Source: an uncultured Porphyromonadaceae bacterium
GTDB taxonomy: Bacteria > Bacteroidota > Bacteroidia > Bacteroidales > UBA11471
NCBI GenBank assembly: GCA_900542765.1
Contig: UQOX01000044.1
Coordinates: 1 to 9,945 of the forward strand
Length of the DNA stretch: 9,945 nt
Direction of reading: 5' to 3'
A model generated the notes under the pieces. That model did not search any database and was not told the origin of the DNA. It saw only the letters and a list, made by a program, of their open reading frames with translations. Position 1 is the stretch's first letter, and every line of letters starts with the position of its first letter. Below are positions 1 to 5,714 of this stretch, piece by piece. The translations under genes and the position numbers were made by a program.

Positions 1-222
1 GTACCCTTTTCCCTTGAAGGGGGGACTGTCATTCTCCGCTCGACGGGGTATCCATGGTTCGTGGCCTTTTACATGAAACGTTTCCATAAGAAAGCCCCTT
101 TTTTCATAAAGGATTGGATTCCCGCTCTGCGTCGGGAATGACAAGGAAGGACACCCTGAATGATACAAATTTCGTGTTCTCACACTCGCTTCTCCGCATC
201 TTCGACAAAGGCCGACAGCTAC
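1..222. other. Non-coding left flank with small hairpin repeats
   Basis: I see no convincing gene here. The stretch holds several short palindromic pieces. One is a hairpin with ATTCCCG at 118-124 pairing with CGGGAAT at 133-139, the kind of sequence seen in dispersed intergenic palindromes. Another is the 10-base palindrome GAAACGTTTC at 75-84. A third is CCCTTGAAGGGGGGACTG at 11-28, which matches 4393-4410 at 15 of 18 positions. A 64-residue open frame starting at 114 runs straight through the promoter at 258-289 and has no protein-like character. The flank probably contains the downstream end of whatever lies to the left. Confidence 0.5.
118..139. repeat. Small REP-like hairpin
   Basis: A 7-bp perfect stem (ATTCCCG / CGGGAAT) encloses an 8-base loop. 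It sits in non-coding DNA about 120 bases before the promoter of the NimA-like gene. The shape resembles short dispersed intergenic palindromes found in many bacteria. Only one copy is in this window, so membership of a repeat family is inference. Confidence 0.35.
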
Positions 223-231
223 CCGTCACTT

Positions 232-248
232 TCAAACTCGAAAACTTT
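232..248 (+). repeat. Promoter-upstream element, copy A
   Basis: The sequence TCAAACTCGAAAACTTT recurs exactly at 4505-4521, and a degenerate copy lies at 4419-4434. In this copy the CAAA starts 49 bases before the TAnnTTTG box of the downstream promoter, the same distance as in the 4505 copy. Similarity to the 4505 copy extends left to 224, giving 23 of 25 identical bases. The position is where an UP-element or an activator site would lie, so a role in RNA polymerase recruitment is inferred. Confidence 0.6.
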
Positions 249-257
249 TTTTTTTCA

Positions 258-289
258 TTTGGTTGCGCACTCGTCTTTGCCTATCTTTG
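258..289 (+). promoter_or_regulatory. Bacteroidetes sigma-A-type promoter for the NimA-like gene
   Basis: TTTG at 258-261, a 20-base spacer, then TATCTTTG at 282-289 match the Bacteroidetes primary-sigma consensus (TTTG, about 19-21 bases, TAnnTTTG). Transcription would begin a few bases after 289, leaving a leader of roughly 25-30 bases before the ATG at 323. Copy A of the upstream element precedes it. Confidence 0.8.
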
Positions 290-322
290 TAAAACCAATC
301 TCCTCTAAAAAGCACCACGACC

Positions 323-808
323 ATGCAATATGACAACCACGACGTGCGCCGGCAAGACCGGCTTCTTCCCGAAGAAACAGCCCGACAACTGCTGCGTGAA
401 GGCGAATACGGCTTTCTCTCACTCCTCGACCCCGAAGGCCGCGCCTACGGCATACCGGTAAATTTTGTGTGGGACGGCACCGAAAGCCTCTACATACACT
501 GCGCCCCCGAAGGCCGGAAACTGCGCTGCATCGCCACCCACCCAGAGGTATCGTTCTGTGTCGTGGGCAAGACACACGTCTACTCGCAAAAATTCACCAC
601 CGCCTACGAAAGCATCGTACTGAGAGGAAAGGCATCGACGGGACTTCCCGAGACCGAACGCCGCCGGGCACTCGAAATGATTATCGACAAATACTCCCCC
701 AATGACAAAGAAGTGGGATTGAAATATGCCGAGAAGTCATTCCACCGCACCGAGATTATCCGCATCGACATCGACACGATGAGCGGCAAAAGCAAAGTGA
801 TACGATAA
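323..808 (+). CDS. NimA-like pyridoxamine 5'-phosphate oxidase-fold flavoprotein
   Basis: This 161-residue protein belongs to the pyridoxamine 5'-phosphate oxidase-related, NimA-like group, small cytosolic split-barrel proteins that usually bind FMN. Visible hallmarks are the N-terminal RRQDRLL (9-15), the strand EYGFLSLLDPEGRAYGIPVNFVW (28-50) and IHCAPEGRKL (58-67), the last matching the conserved HxAxxGxK segment. The Nim family includes 5-nitroimidazole reductases linked to metronidazole resistance in Bacteroides, but most chromosomal relatives are uncharacterised, so a resistance role should not be assumed. The full length fits the family. The ATG at 323 is preferred because it follows the 258-289 promoter at a sensible distance. 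No strong Shine-Dalgarno site is seen, which is usual in this phylum. The next gene, 92 bases on, may have its own promoter. Confidence 0.87.
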   Translation: MQYDNHDVRRQDRLLPEETARQLLREGEYGFLSLLDPEGRAYGIPVNFVWDGTESLYIHCAPEGRKLRCIATHPEVSFCVVGKTHVYSQKFTTAYESIVLRGKASTGLPETERRRALEMIIDKYSPNDKEVGLKYAEKSFHRTEIIRIDIDTMSGKSKVIR

Positions 809-817
809 GAGGGATTC

Positions 818-860
818 CCGGCGAGGGGACGACGCTCCCTTTTCCAAGACGGCTCGCCGG
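818..860. terminator. Possible nested hairpin terminator after the NimA-like gene
   Basis: An 8-bp perfect inverted repeat, CCGGCGAG (818-825) and CTCGCCGG (853-860), encloses a smaller hairpin (AGGGG pairing with TCCCT, 824-840) that is followed by a short T run at 840-843. The inner and outer stems overlap at 824-825, so they are alternatives. The inner stem with its T run could be a weak intrinsic terminator. The T run is short, so read-through into the glycosyltransferase is possible. Confidence 0.4.
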
Positions 861-876
861 TTCAAAAAACATACAT

Positions 877-884
877 TACCTTTA
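877..884 (+). promoter_or_regulatory. Weak -7-like box before the glycosyltransferase
   Basis: TACCTTTA differs from TAnnTTTG only in the last base and lies 16 bases before the ATG at 901. No TTG box is found at the usual 19-21 base spacing. It may be a weak promoter, or the gene may depend on read-through from the NimA-like gene. Confidence 0.3.
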
Positions 885-900
885 CCCGAAATTCCGATAT

Positions 901-1839
901 ATGGCAAAAGTCTCGGTCATCATACCCAACTACCGTCATGCTCCCTACTTGCAGGAACGCATCGACTCGGTATTGGCACAAACCTGGCGCGATTTTGAAA
1001 TCATCATTCTCGACGACTGTTCGCCCGACAACTCCCGGGAGGTCATAGAGCGTTACCGCGGCAACGAGAAAATCACCCACATCGTGTATAACGAGCAGAA
1101 CAGCGGTTCGACCTTCGTGCAATGGCAGAGAGGGTTTGACCTGTCGCAAGGCGAATATATATGGATTGCCGAGAGCGACGACTTTGCCGAACCCGACTTT
1201 CTCGCCTCTTGTGTGGAGCAACTCGACCGGGAACCCTCCTGCACACTGGCCTATACCGAAAGCCGCCTCGTCGATGCCGAGAGCCACCCGATGAAGAAAC
1301 GCATGAAAAAAGCCTATTCCCGAGGCGAAGTGTGTGACATGTGGGAGGGAAACGCATTCATTATTGCCAACATGTTGCGATGCAACACGATATACAACGC
1401 CAGCATGGTCGTTTTCCGCAAATCGGCGATTCCCGTCGATAGGAGTTACACCGGATTCCGTCTCAACGGAGACTGGCTGTTCTGGGTAGAGATTGCCCGC
1501 CAGGGCAAGGTGGCACACATCAACAAGATGCTGAACAATTTCAGGCAACACAACGTAAAGGTCACCCCCACAGCCCACCGCGACGGCACTGCCCTCGTGG
1601 AACTGCTGCGACTCTATGACATACTGCTGTCGCGCATCGACCTGCCCCGTCGCACCCGATGGGCCGTCGAAGGGCGCATTGCCCGCCATGCCCTCCGGGC
1701 CCTCCGGCGCATCGACGACCCGGTGCGGCGAGGTGAAGTCTCGGAGATGTGGCACAAGAGATATGCACACATGCGGTGGCGCATCATCTGGTACAAATTC
1801 TACCGGCATCTTTTTCTCCGTCCGCGCTTTATCCGTTGA
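901..1839 (+). CDS. Family 2 glycosyltransferase
   Basis: This 312-residue GT-A fold glycosyltransferase (GT2 family) transfers a sugar from a nucleotide-sugar donor onto a glycan or lipid-linked acceptor on the cytosolic side of the membrane. The N-terminus is diagnostic: VSVIIPNYRHAPYLQERIDS (4-23) followed by ILDDCSPDNS (36-45), where D38/D39 contact the nucleotide. The metal-binding DXD-like site is ESDDF (91-95). NGDWLFWVEIA (189-199) carries D191, the likely catalytic base of the ED/GDW motif. Residues after about 245 are strongly basic with many Arg and Trp and could sit on the membrane surface. No membrane segment is seen. No polymerase, flippase or second transferase lies nearby, so donor and acceptor cannot be predicted. 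A long open frame on the opposite strand is a shadow of this gene. Confidence 0.9.
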   Translation: MAKVSVIIPNYRHAPYLQERIDSVLAQTWRDFEIIILDDCSPDNSREVIERYRGNEKITHIVYNEQNSGSTFVQWQRGFDLSQGEYIWIAESDDFAEPDFLASCVEQLDREPSCTLAYTESRLVDAESHPMKKRMKKAYSRGEVCDMWEGNAFIIANMLRCNTIYNASMVVFRKSAIPVDRSYTGFRLNGDWLFWVEIARQGKVAHINKMLNNFRQHNVKVTPTAHRDGTALVELLRLYDILLSRIDLPRRTRWAVEGRIARHALRALRRIDDPVRRGEVSEMWHKRYAHMRWRIIWYKFYRHLFLRPRFIR

Positions 1840-1863
1840 CAGTTCCCATATATTTCAAAACGA

Positions 1864-1894
1864 AAAGGCACCACCCGGCAGGGGTGGTGCCTTT
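1864..1894. terminator. Bidirectional intrinsic terminator
   Basis: A perfect 13-bp stem (1864-1876 with 1882-1894, core GGCACCACCC) has a 5-base loop. It lies between the convergent stops of the glycosyltransferase (1839) and the esterase (1918). On the minus strand the stem is followed by TTTTCGTTTTG, so termination is probably stronger for the esterase operon. The stem shares AAAGGCACCnCC with the terminator at 5451-5490. Confidence 0.85.
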
Positions 1895-1917
1895 CAGTCG
1901 TATGTCTAAAAACTCCG

Positions 1918-3321
1918 TTACCGGGAGAGTGCCGACATCAATTCCGACCAGGAAAGAATAGCACCCTCGGGGAAGCGGTCGGCCGCGCCGAACATCTGCA
2001 ACTGTTCGGGTGTTTCGATGGTGACCCGACTCTCGTCGCAACGTGCGGCATCAAGGTCGAAAACATCGATAAAGAAATCATAGACCGCCTTCCGTTTGGT
2101 AGGGGTAAACTGATGACGCTCTTCGGGAAAATGCACATTACGCACCTGCCCTACCGCATCGTAATATCCATAGATGTCTTGCAGGAAGGGATATTCGAGC
2201 GTGGGCACACTGGCGGTCCAGTCGCCACCGTCGGAGACGACAAGCATCGGCTTGGGCGCAAAAATGGCCGCCAGCTCGGCATTGCAACTGCCGCCGCAGG
2301 CTCGGGTCGTACCCATACCGCTCTCGCACGGGCAACCCCCGTCGAAATGCGAAGTGAACGACATGACGGGAGCCGCCGCCGTATATCGGTCGTCGAGCAG
2401 CGTGAGGAAAACCGAGAGCGTTCCACCGCCCGAACCGCCACACACCCCGATGCGCGTCGTGTCGATGTCGTTGCGGGAAGAGAGCATTCGGTCGAGAATC
2501 TTCAAGCCCCAAAGACATTGCAGCGGTTGGGAAAGTGCGTTCTCATGAGATGCCTGCCCCAACTGCATCTCCGACTCGCCCCAACCGACGAGGTCGAAAG
2601 AGACACACACCGCCCCGCTGCGAGCCAAGGCCGCATAGCGGTATTGCATATCGGGATTGTAACGGGCTCCCGCCCAGTGACCGGCCGGCATCATAATCAA
2701 CGGGTGGTCTCCCCGTTTTCTCGGGGCATATATCGAGCCGCAGACATACAGGTCGGGAAGCGTTTCGAGGGCAAAATTCTGCACGGTGTATCCATCGTAC
2801 TTGCGGACTTTTCCCTCGAAATACCGGGGAGTATCAACCGTCTTTTCGAGGAGCGGGTCTATCGCCAAAAGCCGCCTGAAATCCTGCTTCAAGAGCGCCC
2901 GGCGTTGCTCCCATTCCGCCCGATTGTGATATTTCTCATGCAGCCAAGCAATAAGTTTCTTCCCATCGGCGGGGGTACGGCGGTAATATTCATAAGTCTT
3001 CACTTTGTAGGTATTCTTTTTCTGTCGCTCATATTTGTAGGTTGTGGGCGACAGGACGTTCTGCATCGTCTCCTCGAACGAATAGGGACGAATGCGAAAG
3101 TCGGCATAGGCAAGCATCTGTCCGGCCATAGCCGAAGAGTCTATTTTGAGACGCACGCCAAAATGTTGTTCAATCTCATGCAACACATCAAGGAGCGGCC
3201 GTTCAAAACGGTTCTCGTAACAGGGTTGTCCTGACTGGGCGTAGAGCCTGCCCCCGACAAACGGGGCGAGAAATGTCGCCAGCGAACAGAGGATTAGAAA
3301 TCGTTTCAGTGTCTTTTTCAT
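1918..3321 (-). CDS. Secreted alpha/beta-hydrolase esterase with N-terminal STN-like domain
   Basis: This 467-residue exported protein is a probable carbohydrate esterase of the acetyl-xylan-esterase/dienelactone-hydrolase type. A signal peptide covers about 1-28 (cleavage near LYA-QS). Residues 37-108 resemble an STN/DUF4974-type domain (FERPLLDVLHEIEQHFGVRL, then SFEETMQNVLSPTTYKYE). A helical linker follows (115-160), then the hydrolase from about 165. The nucleophile elbow is GVCGGSGGG with S297. D364 or D367 in VSDGGDWT and H403 in ERHQF complete a plausible triad. A Cys-containing loop (C330, C332, C342, C346) lies between. The start overlaps the GH43-like gene's stop as ATGA (3321-3318), so the two are probably co-transcribed and translationally coupled. 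Together with the GH43 partner and the pectate lyase, this suggests removal of ester groups from plant polysaccharide. The substrate is inferred, not shown. Confidence 0.85.
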   Translation of the reverse strand: MKKTLKRFLILCSLATFLAPFVGGRLYAQSGQPCYENRFERPLLDVLHEIEQHFGVRLKIDSSAMAGQMLAYADFRIRPYSFEETMQNVLSPTTYKYERQKKNTYKVKTYEYYRRTPADGKKLIAWLHEKYHNRAEWEQRRALLKQDFRRLLAIDPLLEKTVDTPRYFEGKVRKYDGYTVQNFALETLPDLYVCGSIYAPRKRGDHPLIMMPAGHWAGARYNPDMQYRYAALARSGAVCVSFDLVGWGESEMQLGQASHENALSQPLQCLWGLKILDRMLSSRNDIDTTRIGVCGGSGGGTLSVFLTLLDDRYTAAAPVMSFTSHFDGGCPCESGMGTTRACGGSCNAELAAIFAPKPMLVVSDGGDWTASVPTLEYPFLQDIYGYYDAVGQVRNVHFPEERHQFTPTKRKAVYDFFIDVFDLDAARCDESRVTIETPEQLQMFGAADRFPEGAILSWSELMSALSR

Positions 3322-4250
3322 AATGATTTTATTTTAGGGGCAGGTCTCGCTCGAAGCAGGCGCTCGACAACCGAGGCGTCGACCTTTATGGCGGTACCGT
3401 GTTTATGACCTTTGGGAATCGAAATGAGGGAAGTAATATCTTCGAAATGTTGAAAATCTCGCGTACGCACCGCTCCGAACGCAGAGCTGCGGTAGAGGTC
3501 GTAATAAATGAGATAATCATCGCCCACCCGAATGCAGGTAGGGCCTTCGGACCACTCCGGGGTGAAAGCGGGCGTCTTGTCGTCCCAAGGGCCCGCGGGA
3601 GATGTCCCCGCCACGGCAAACAAATGACTGTAACCGGGCTTGCGATTGTCTTTCACGATGAGCCGATAATCACGCACTCCCCGCTTGACCACAATCCCGT
3701 CGATGGTATTGCAGCCCGGCTCATAAAAAAGGCGAGCGGGAGAAAATTCGCAAAAATCACGCGTTACCGTGTAATACAGTCGTTGTGTGCCATCGAAACG
3801 TCCGGGTATGGCCGATGCCCAAATGATATAATACTCGTCTGTCGACGACTCATGAAAAAGTTCGGGAGCCCACACATTGCGGGTAAGGGTATCGTAGTCG
3901 CGCATCAGCGCGATGTGCCGTTGTTCCGACCAATGGACAAGATCGCGCGAAGAAGCATATCCGAAGCCATAATCGTCGCCCCAGCTCGATGTCCACACCA
4001 AATGAAAAGTACCATCGGGGGCTTGTATCATGGAGGGGTCACGAAGGAGAGCCTGTGTCCCCACTTGCGGCCGAAGCCATACACCGGGAACCGAATCCCA
4101 ATGATAACCGTCGTGGCTGTATATAAAACGCAACCCGTCGGTCGCCGGCTCACGGAACGAGGTGGAAAGGTAGACCATACGCCGCTCACAAGAACAGAGC
4201 ACAACCACACTCAGACACACGAGCCAGTATGACAGCATTCGGTTTTTCAT
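3318..4250 (-). CDS. GH43-type five-bladed beta-propeller lipoprotein (arabinosidase/xylosidase-like)
   Basis: This 310-residue glycoside hydrolase belongs to the GH43-like beta-propeller group, probably acting on arabinose- or xylose-containing side chains. A lipoprotein signal precedes C21 (VVVLCSC). Candidate catalytic residues are D71 in LLRDPSMI (general base), D184 in NTIDGIVV (pKa modulator) and E235 in WSEGPT (general acid). NVWAPE (125-130) and the C-terminal KHGTAI (283-288) are further family marks. The ATG at 4250 is chosen over an upstream ATG at 4508 for three reasons: it begins a signal peptide, it has an AGGAG Shine-Dalgarno site 9 bases upstream (4260-4264), and the promoter at 4280-4312 lies inside the longer frame. 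It is the first gene of a two-gene operon with the esterase. The Cys is followed by ERR, not an acidic run, so a surface-export signal is not obvious. Exact substrate is unknown. Confidence 0.86.
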   Translation of the reverse strand: MKNRMLSYWLVCLSVVVLCSCERRMVYLSTSFREPATDGLRFIYSHDGYHWDSVPGVWLRPQVGTQALLRDPSMIQAPDGTFHLVWTSSWGDDYGFGYASSRDLVHWSEQRHIALMRDYDTLTRNVWAPELFHESSTDEYYIIWASAIPGRFDGTQRLYYTVTRDFCEFSPARLFYEPGCNTIDGIVVKRGVRDYRLIVKDNRKPGYSHLFAVAGTSPAGPWDDKTPAFTPEWSEGPTCIRVGDDYLIYYDLYRSSAFGAVRTRDFQHFEDITSLISIPKGHKHGTAIKVDASVVERLLRARPAPKIKSL

Positions 4251-4279
4251 GGGGACAAACTCCTCTTTTTCTTGAAAAA

Positions 4280-4312
4280 CAAAGATAGTGAAAAATATGT
4301 CACGCCATGAAA
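4280..4312 (-). promoter_or_regulatory. Promoter of the GH43-esterase operon
   Basis: Read on the minus strand, TATCTTTG occupies 4287-4280. About 21 bases upstream lies TTTC (4312-4309), close to the TTTG box. Transcription would start near 4274-4270, leaving a leader of some 20-25 bases with an AGGAG ribosome site before the ATG at 4250. It lacks the upstream element found at the map promoters. Confidence 0.65.
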
Positions 4313-4418
4313 CTACAGGCAGGAATGTTGCCATGATTGGGAATACCGCAAAAAACGAAGGCCGCAGGTATTGGCGTAAAGGACGGCATTCTCCCTCTAC
4401 GGGGGGACTGACGAAAAA

Positions 4419-4434
4419 CAAATCGGAAAACTTC
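4419..4434 (+). repeat. Promoter-upstream element, degenerate copy B
   Basis: CAAATCGGAAAACTTC resembles the element at 233-248 and 4506-4521 (CAAACTCGAAAACTTT), sharing the CAAA, a TCG and the AAAACTT core. It begins 50 bases before the TACCTTTG box at 4469-4476, one base different from the spacing at the other two copies. Confidence 0.5.
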
Positions 4435-4445
4435 TTCCCCCCACC

Positions 4446-4476
4446 TTGTTTCCGCTCCCGCCTTTTTCTACCTTTG
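4446..4476 (+). promoter_or_regulatory. Upstream tandem promoter for map (P1)
   Basis: TTG at 4446-4448, a 20-base spacer and TACCTTTG at 4469-4476 match the Bacteroidetes consensus. A transcript from here would have a leader of roughly 100 bases before the map start and would run through the second promoter. It could also make a short independent RNA, but no terminator is seen before map. Confidence 0.6.
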
Positions 4477-4504
4477 CAGGGAAACAGAAGGGGTCTCGTC
4501 ATTA

Positions 4505-4521
4505 TCAAACTCGAAAACTTT
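4505..4521 (+). repeat. Promoter-upstream element, copy C
   Basis: This is an exact 17-base match (TCAAACTCGAAAACTTT) to 232-248. The CAAA starts 49 bases before the TATCTTTG box at 4555-4562, identical to the spacing upstream of the NimA-like gene, although the sequence between element and -7 box differs. Confidence 0.6.
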
Positions 4522-4531
4522 CTTTTCCCGC

Positions 4532-4562
4532 TTGCTTCTGCTCCCGGTCCTTGCTATCTTTG
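4532..4562 (+). promoter_or_regulatory. Proximal promoter for map (P2)
   Basis: TTG at 4532-4534, a 20-base spacer and TATCTTTG at 4555-4562. The start point would be about 4567-4570, giving a very short leader of 10-13 bases before the ATG at 4580. This position rules out the in-frame upstream ATG at 4532 as the start of the protein made from P2. Confidence 0.75.
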
Positions 4563-4579
4563 CATGTAAATTTCACATT

Positions 4580-5437
4580 ATGTCAAGGAAAATCATCAAT
4601 AACTGGAAAATCACCAAAGGAGCCCCGCTTACCGAACTCGACAAGAAAATACTATATTTTCAAAATCACGGATGTCTCGTACCCAGCCGGGAATTGATAA
4701 AGACGCCCGAACAAATCGAAGGCATACGACGCAGCGGGGTGGTCAATACCGGCGTACTCGATTTGATAGAAAGTGAAATCAAGGCCGGCATGTCGACCGC
4801 GGAAATCGACCGCATGGCCTTCGACTACACCGTTTCGCACGGTGCCATTCCCGCACCGCTCAACTACGAAGGGTTTCCCAAGAGCGTCTGCACTTCAATC
4901 AATGAAGTCGTGTGCCACGGAATCCCGAGTGAAGACGAAATTCTGCAAGAAGGCGACATCATCAACGTCGATGTATCGACCATTCTCGACGGATACTATT
5001 CCGACGCTTCGCGCATGTTCATCATAGGAAAGACCACCCCCGAAAAAGAAAAGCTCGTGCGTGTCACCAAAGAGTGCCTCGAAATAGGCATGCGCGCCGC
5101 CAAGCCTTTCGGTTTTGTCGGCGACATCGGCAACGCCATACAACGGCATGCCGAGAAAAACGGCTTCTCGGTCGTGCGCGACCTCTGCGGACATGGCGTG
5201 GGGCTTGCGTTCCACGAAGAGCCGGAAGTGCTCCACTTCGGCCGTAAAGGCACCGGCATGTTGCTTGTCCCGGGTATGGTCTTCACCATCGAACCCATGA
5301 TCAACATGGGCGACTGGCATGTGTTCATCGACGAAGACGACGGGTGGACAGTCGTCACCGATGACGAAAAGCCATCGGCCCAATGGGAACACACTTTCCT
5401 CATGACCGAAAACGGCCTCGAAATATTGACCTATTGA
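4580..5437 (+). CDS. map: Type I methionine aminopeptidase
   Basis: This 285-residue cytosolic dinuclear metalloprotease removes the initiator methionine from nascent proteins. All five metal ligands of the pita-bread fold are present: D131 in INVDVS, D142 in YYSDAS, H205 in CGHGVG, E238 in FTIEPM and E270 in QWEHT. The substrate-site histidines are H113 (VCHGIP) and H212 (FHEEP). The core begins at KTPEQIEGIRRSG (41-53), which in Escherichia coli lies almost at the N-terminus, so this protein carries an extra 40 residues or so. The ATG at 4580 is favoured over 4532 because promoter P2 ends at 4562. No Shine-Dalgarno site is evident. In many Bacteroidales a map gene also sits in the ribosomal protein cluster near secY and infA, so this stand-alone copy may be a second paralogue (inference). 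Confidence 0.93.
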   Translation: MSRKIINNWKITKGAPLTELDKKILYFQNHGCLVPSRELIKTPEQIEGIRRSGVVNTGVLDLIESEIKAGMSTAEIDRMAFDYTVSHGAIPAPLNYEGFPKSVCTSINEVVCHGIPSEDEILQEGDIINVDVSTILDGYYSDASRMFIIGKTTPEKEKLVRVTKECLEIGMRAAKPFGFVGDIGNAIQRHAEKNGFSVVRDLCGHGVGLAFHEEPEVLHFGRKGTGMLLVPGMVFTIEPMINMGDWHVFIDEDDGWTVVTDDEKPSAQWEHTFLMTENGLEILTY

Positions 5438-5450
5438 CACTCCAATATCT

Positions 5451-5490
5451 TCGAAAGGCACCTCCATTGCGGAGGTGCCTTTCGATTTTT
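5451..5490 (+). terminator. Intrinsic terminator of map
   Basis: A perfect 15-bp stem (5451-5465 with 5471-5485) has a 5-base loop and is followed directly by TTTTT at 5486-5490. It lies 14 bases after the map stop. This is a strong rho-independent terminator and separates map from the pectate lyase gene. Confidence 0.92.
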
Positions 5491-5657
5491 CACGACACAA
5501 AGACGCAGCCGTTCCCCATACCCGGCCGGACAGAGGCCACATACCGGCAAACCTACCGCCTCGGCCAAGGGCAAAAATCAGGGGGGCACCCCACGGGCGA
5601 CAAAGTTAAACTAACTAAAAAAAGGCAGATGCCGATGGCTTAAAGACAGAAATTAAG

Positions 5658-5665
5658 TAACTTGG
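5658..5665 (+). promoter_or_regulatory. Weak -7-like box before the pectate lyase
   Basis: TAACTTGG differs from TAnnTTTG by one base and is the best candidate between the map terminator and the ATG at 5715. No TTG box lies at the expected distance. The lack of a good promoter would fit an activator-dependent, substrate-induced gene, but that is inference. Confidence 0.25.
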
Positions 5666-5714
5666 TCAATTATTGTCTTGTAAAGAAATTCCCCCATAAA
5701 CAAAATCTATTCCC

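Larger units (their letters stand above)
4251..4579. other. Divergent regulatory region between the GH43-like gene and map
   Basis: This 329-base region holds no credible gene. It contains one minus-strand promoter (4280-4312), two plus-strand promoters (4446-4476 and 4532-4562), two copies of the promoter-upstream element, and a sequence at 4387-4410 that resembles 11-50 in two different alignments. Open frames passing through it encode only translated promoter sequence. No operator palindrome stands out in 4313-4386. Confidence 0.6.

Noticed and set aside
75..84. GAAACGTTTC palindrome as a possible operator
   Set aside because: It is a single 10-base palindrome more than 170 bases upstream of the promoter, with no second copy.
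323..808. Calling the first gene a metronidazole-resistance nim gene
   Set aside because: It has the NimA-like fold motifs, but most such chromosomal proteins are uncharacterised and sequence alone cannot assign nitroreductase activity.
862..1809. A 315-codon open frame antisense to the glycosyltransferase
   Set aside because: The plus strand encodes clear GT2 motifs. The antisense frame has no recognisable domain and arises from codon bias in the real gene.
2113..3234. A 373-codon plus-strand open frame opposite the esterase
   Set aside because: It is rich in Arg, His and Gly, with no domain. The minus strand carries a signal peptide and a nucleophile elbow.
3399..4232. A 277-codon plus-strand open frame opposite the GH43-like gene
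   Set aside because: It shows no domain, and the minus-strand frame has all three GH43 catalytic residues.
4251..4508. An N-terminal extension of the GH43-like protein to an ATG at 4508
   Set aside because: The extension crosses three promoters and precedes a lipoprotein signal that must be at the N-terminus.
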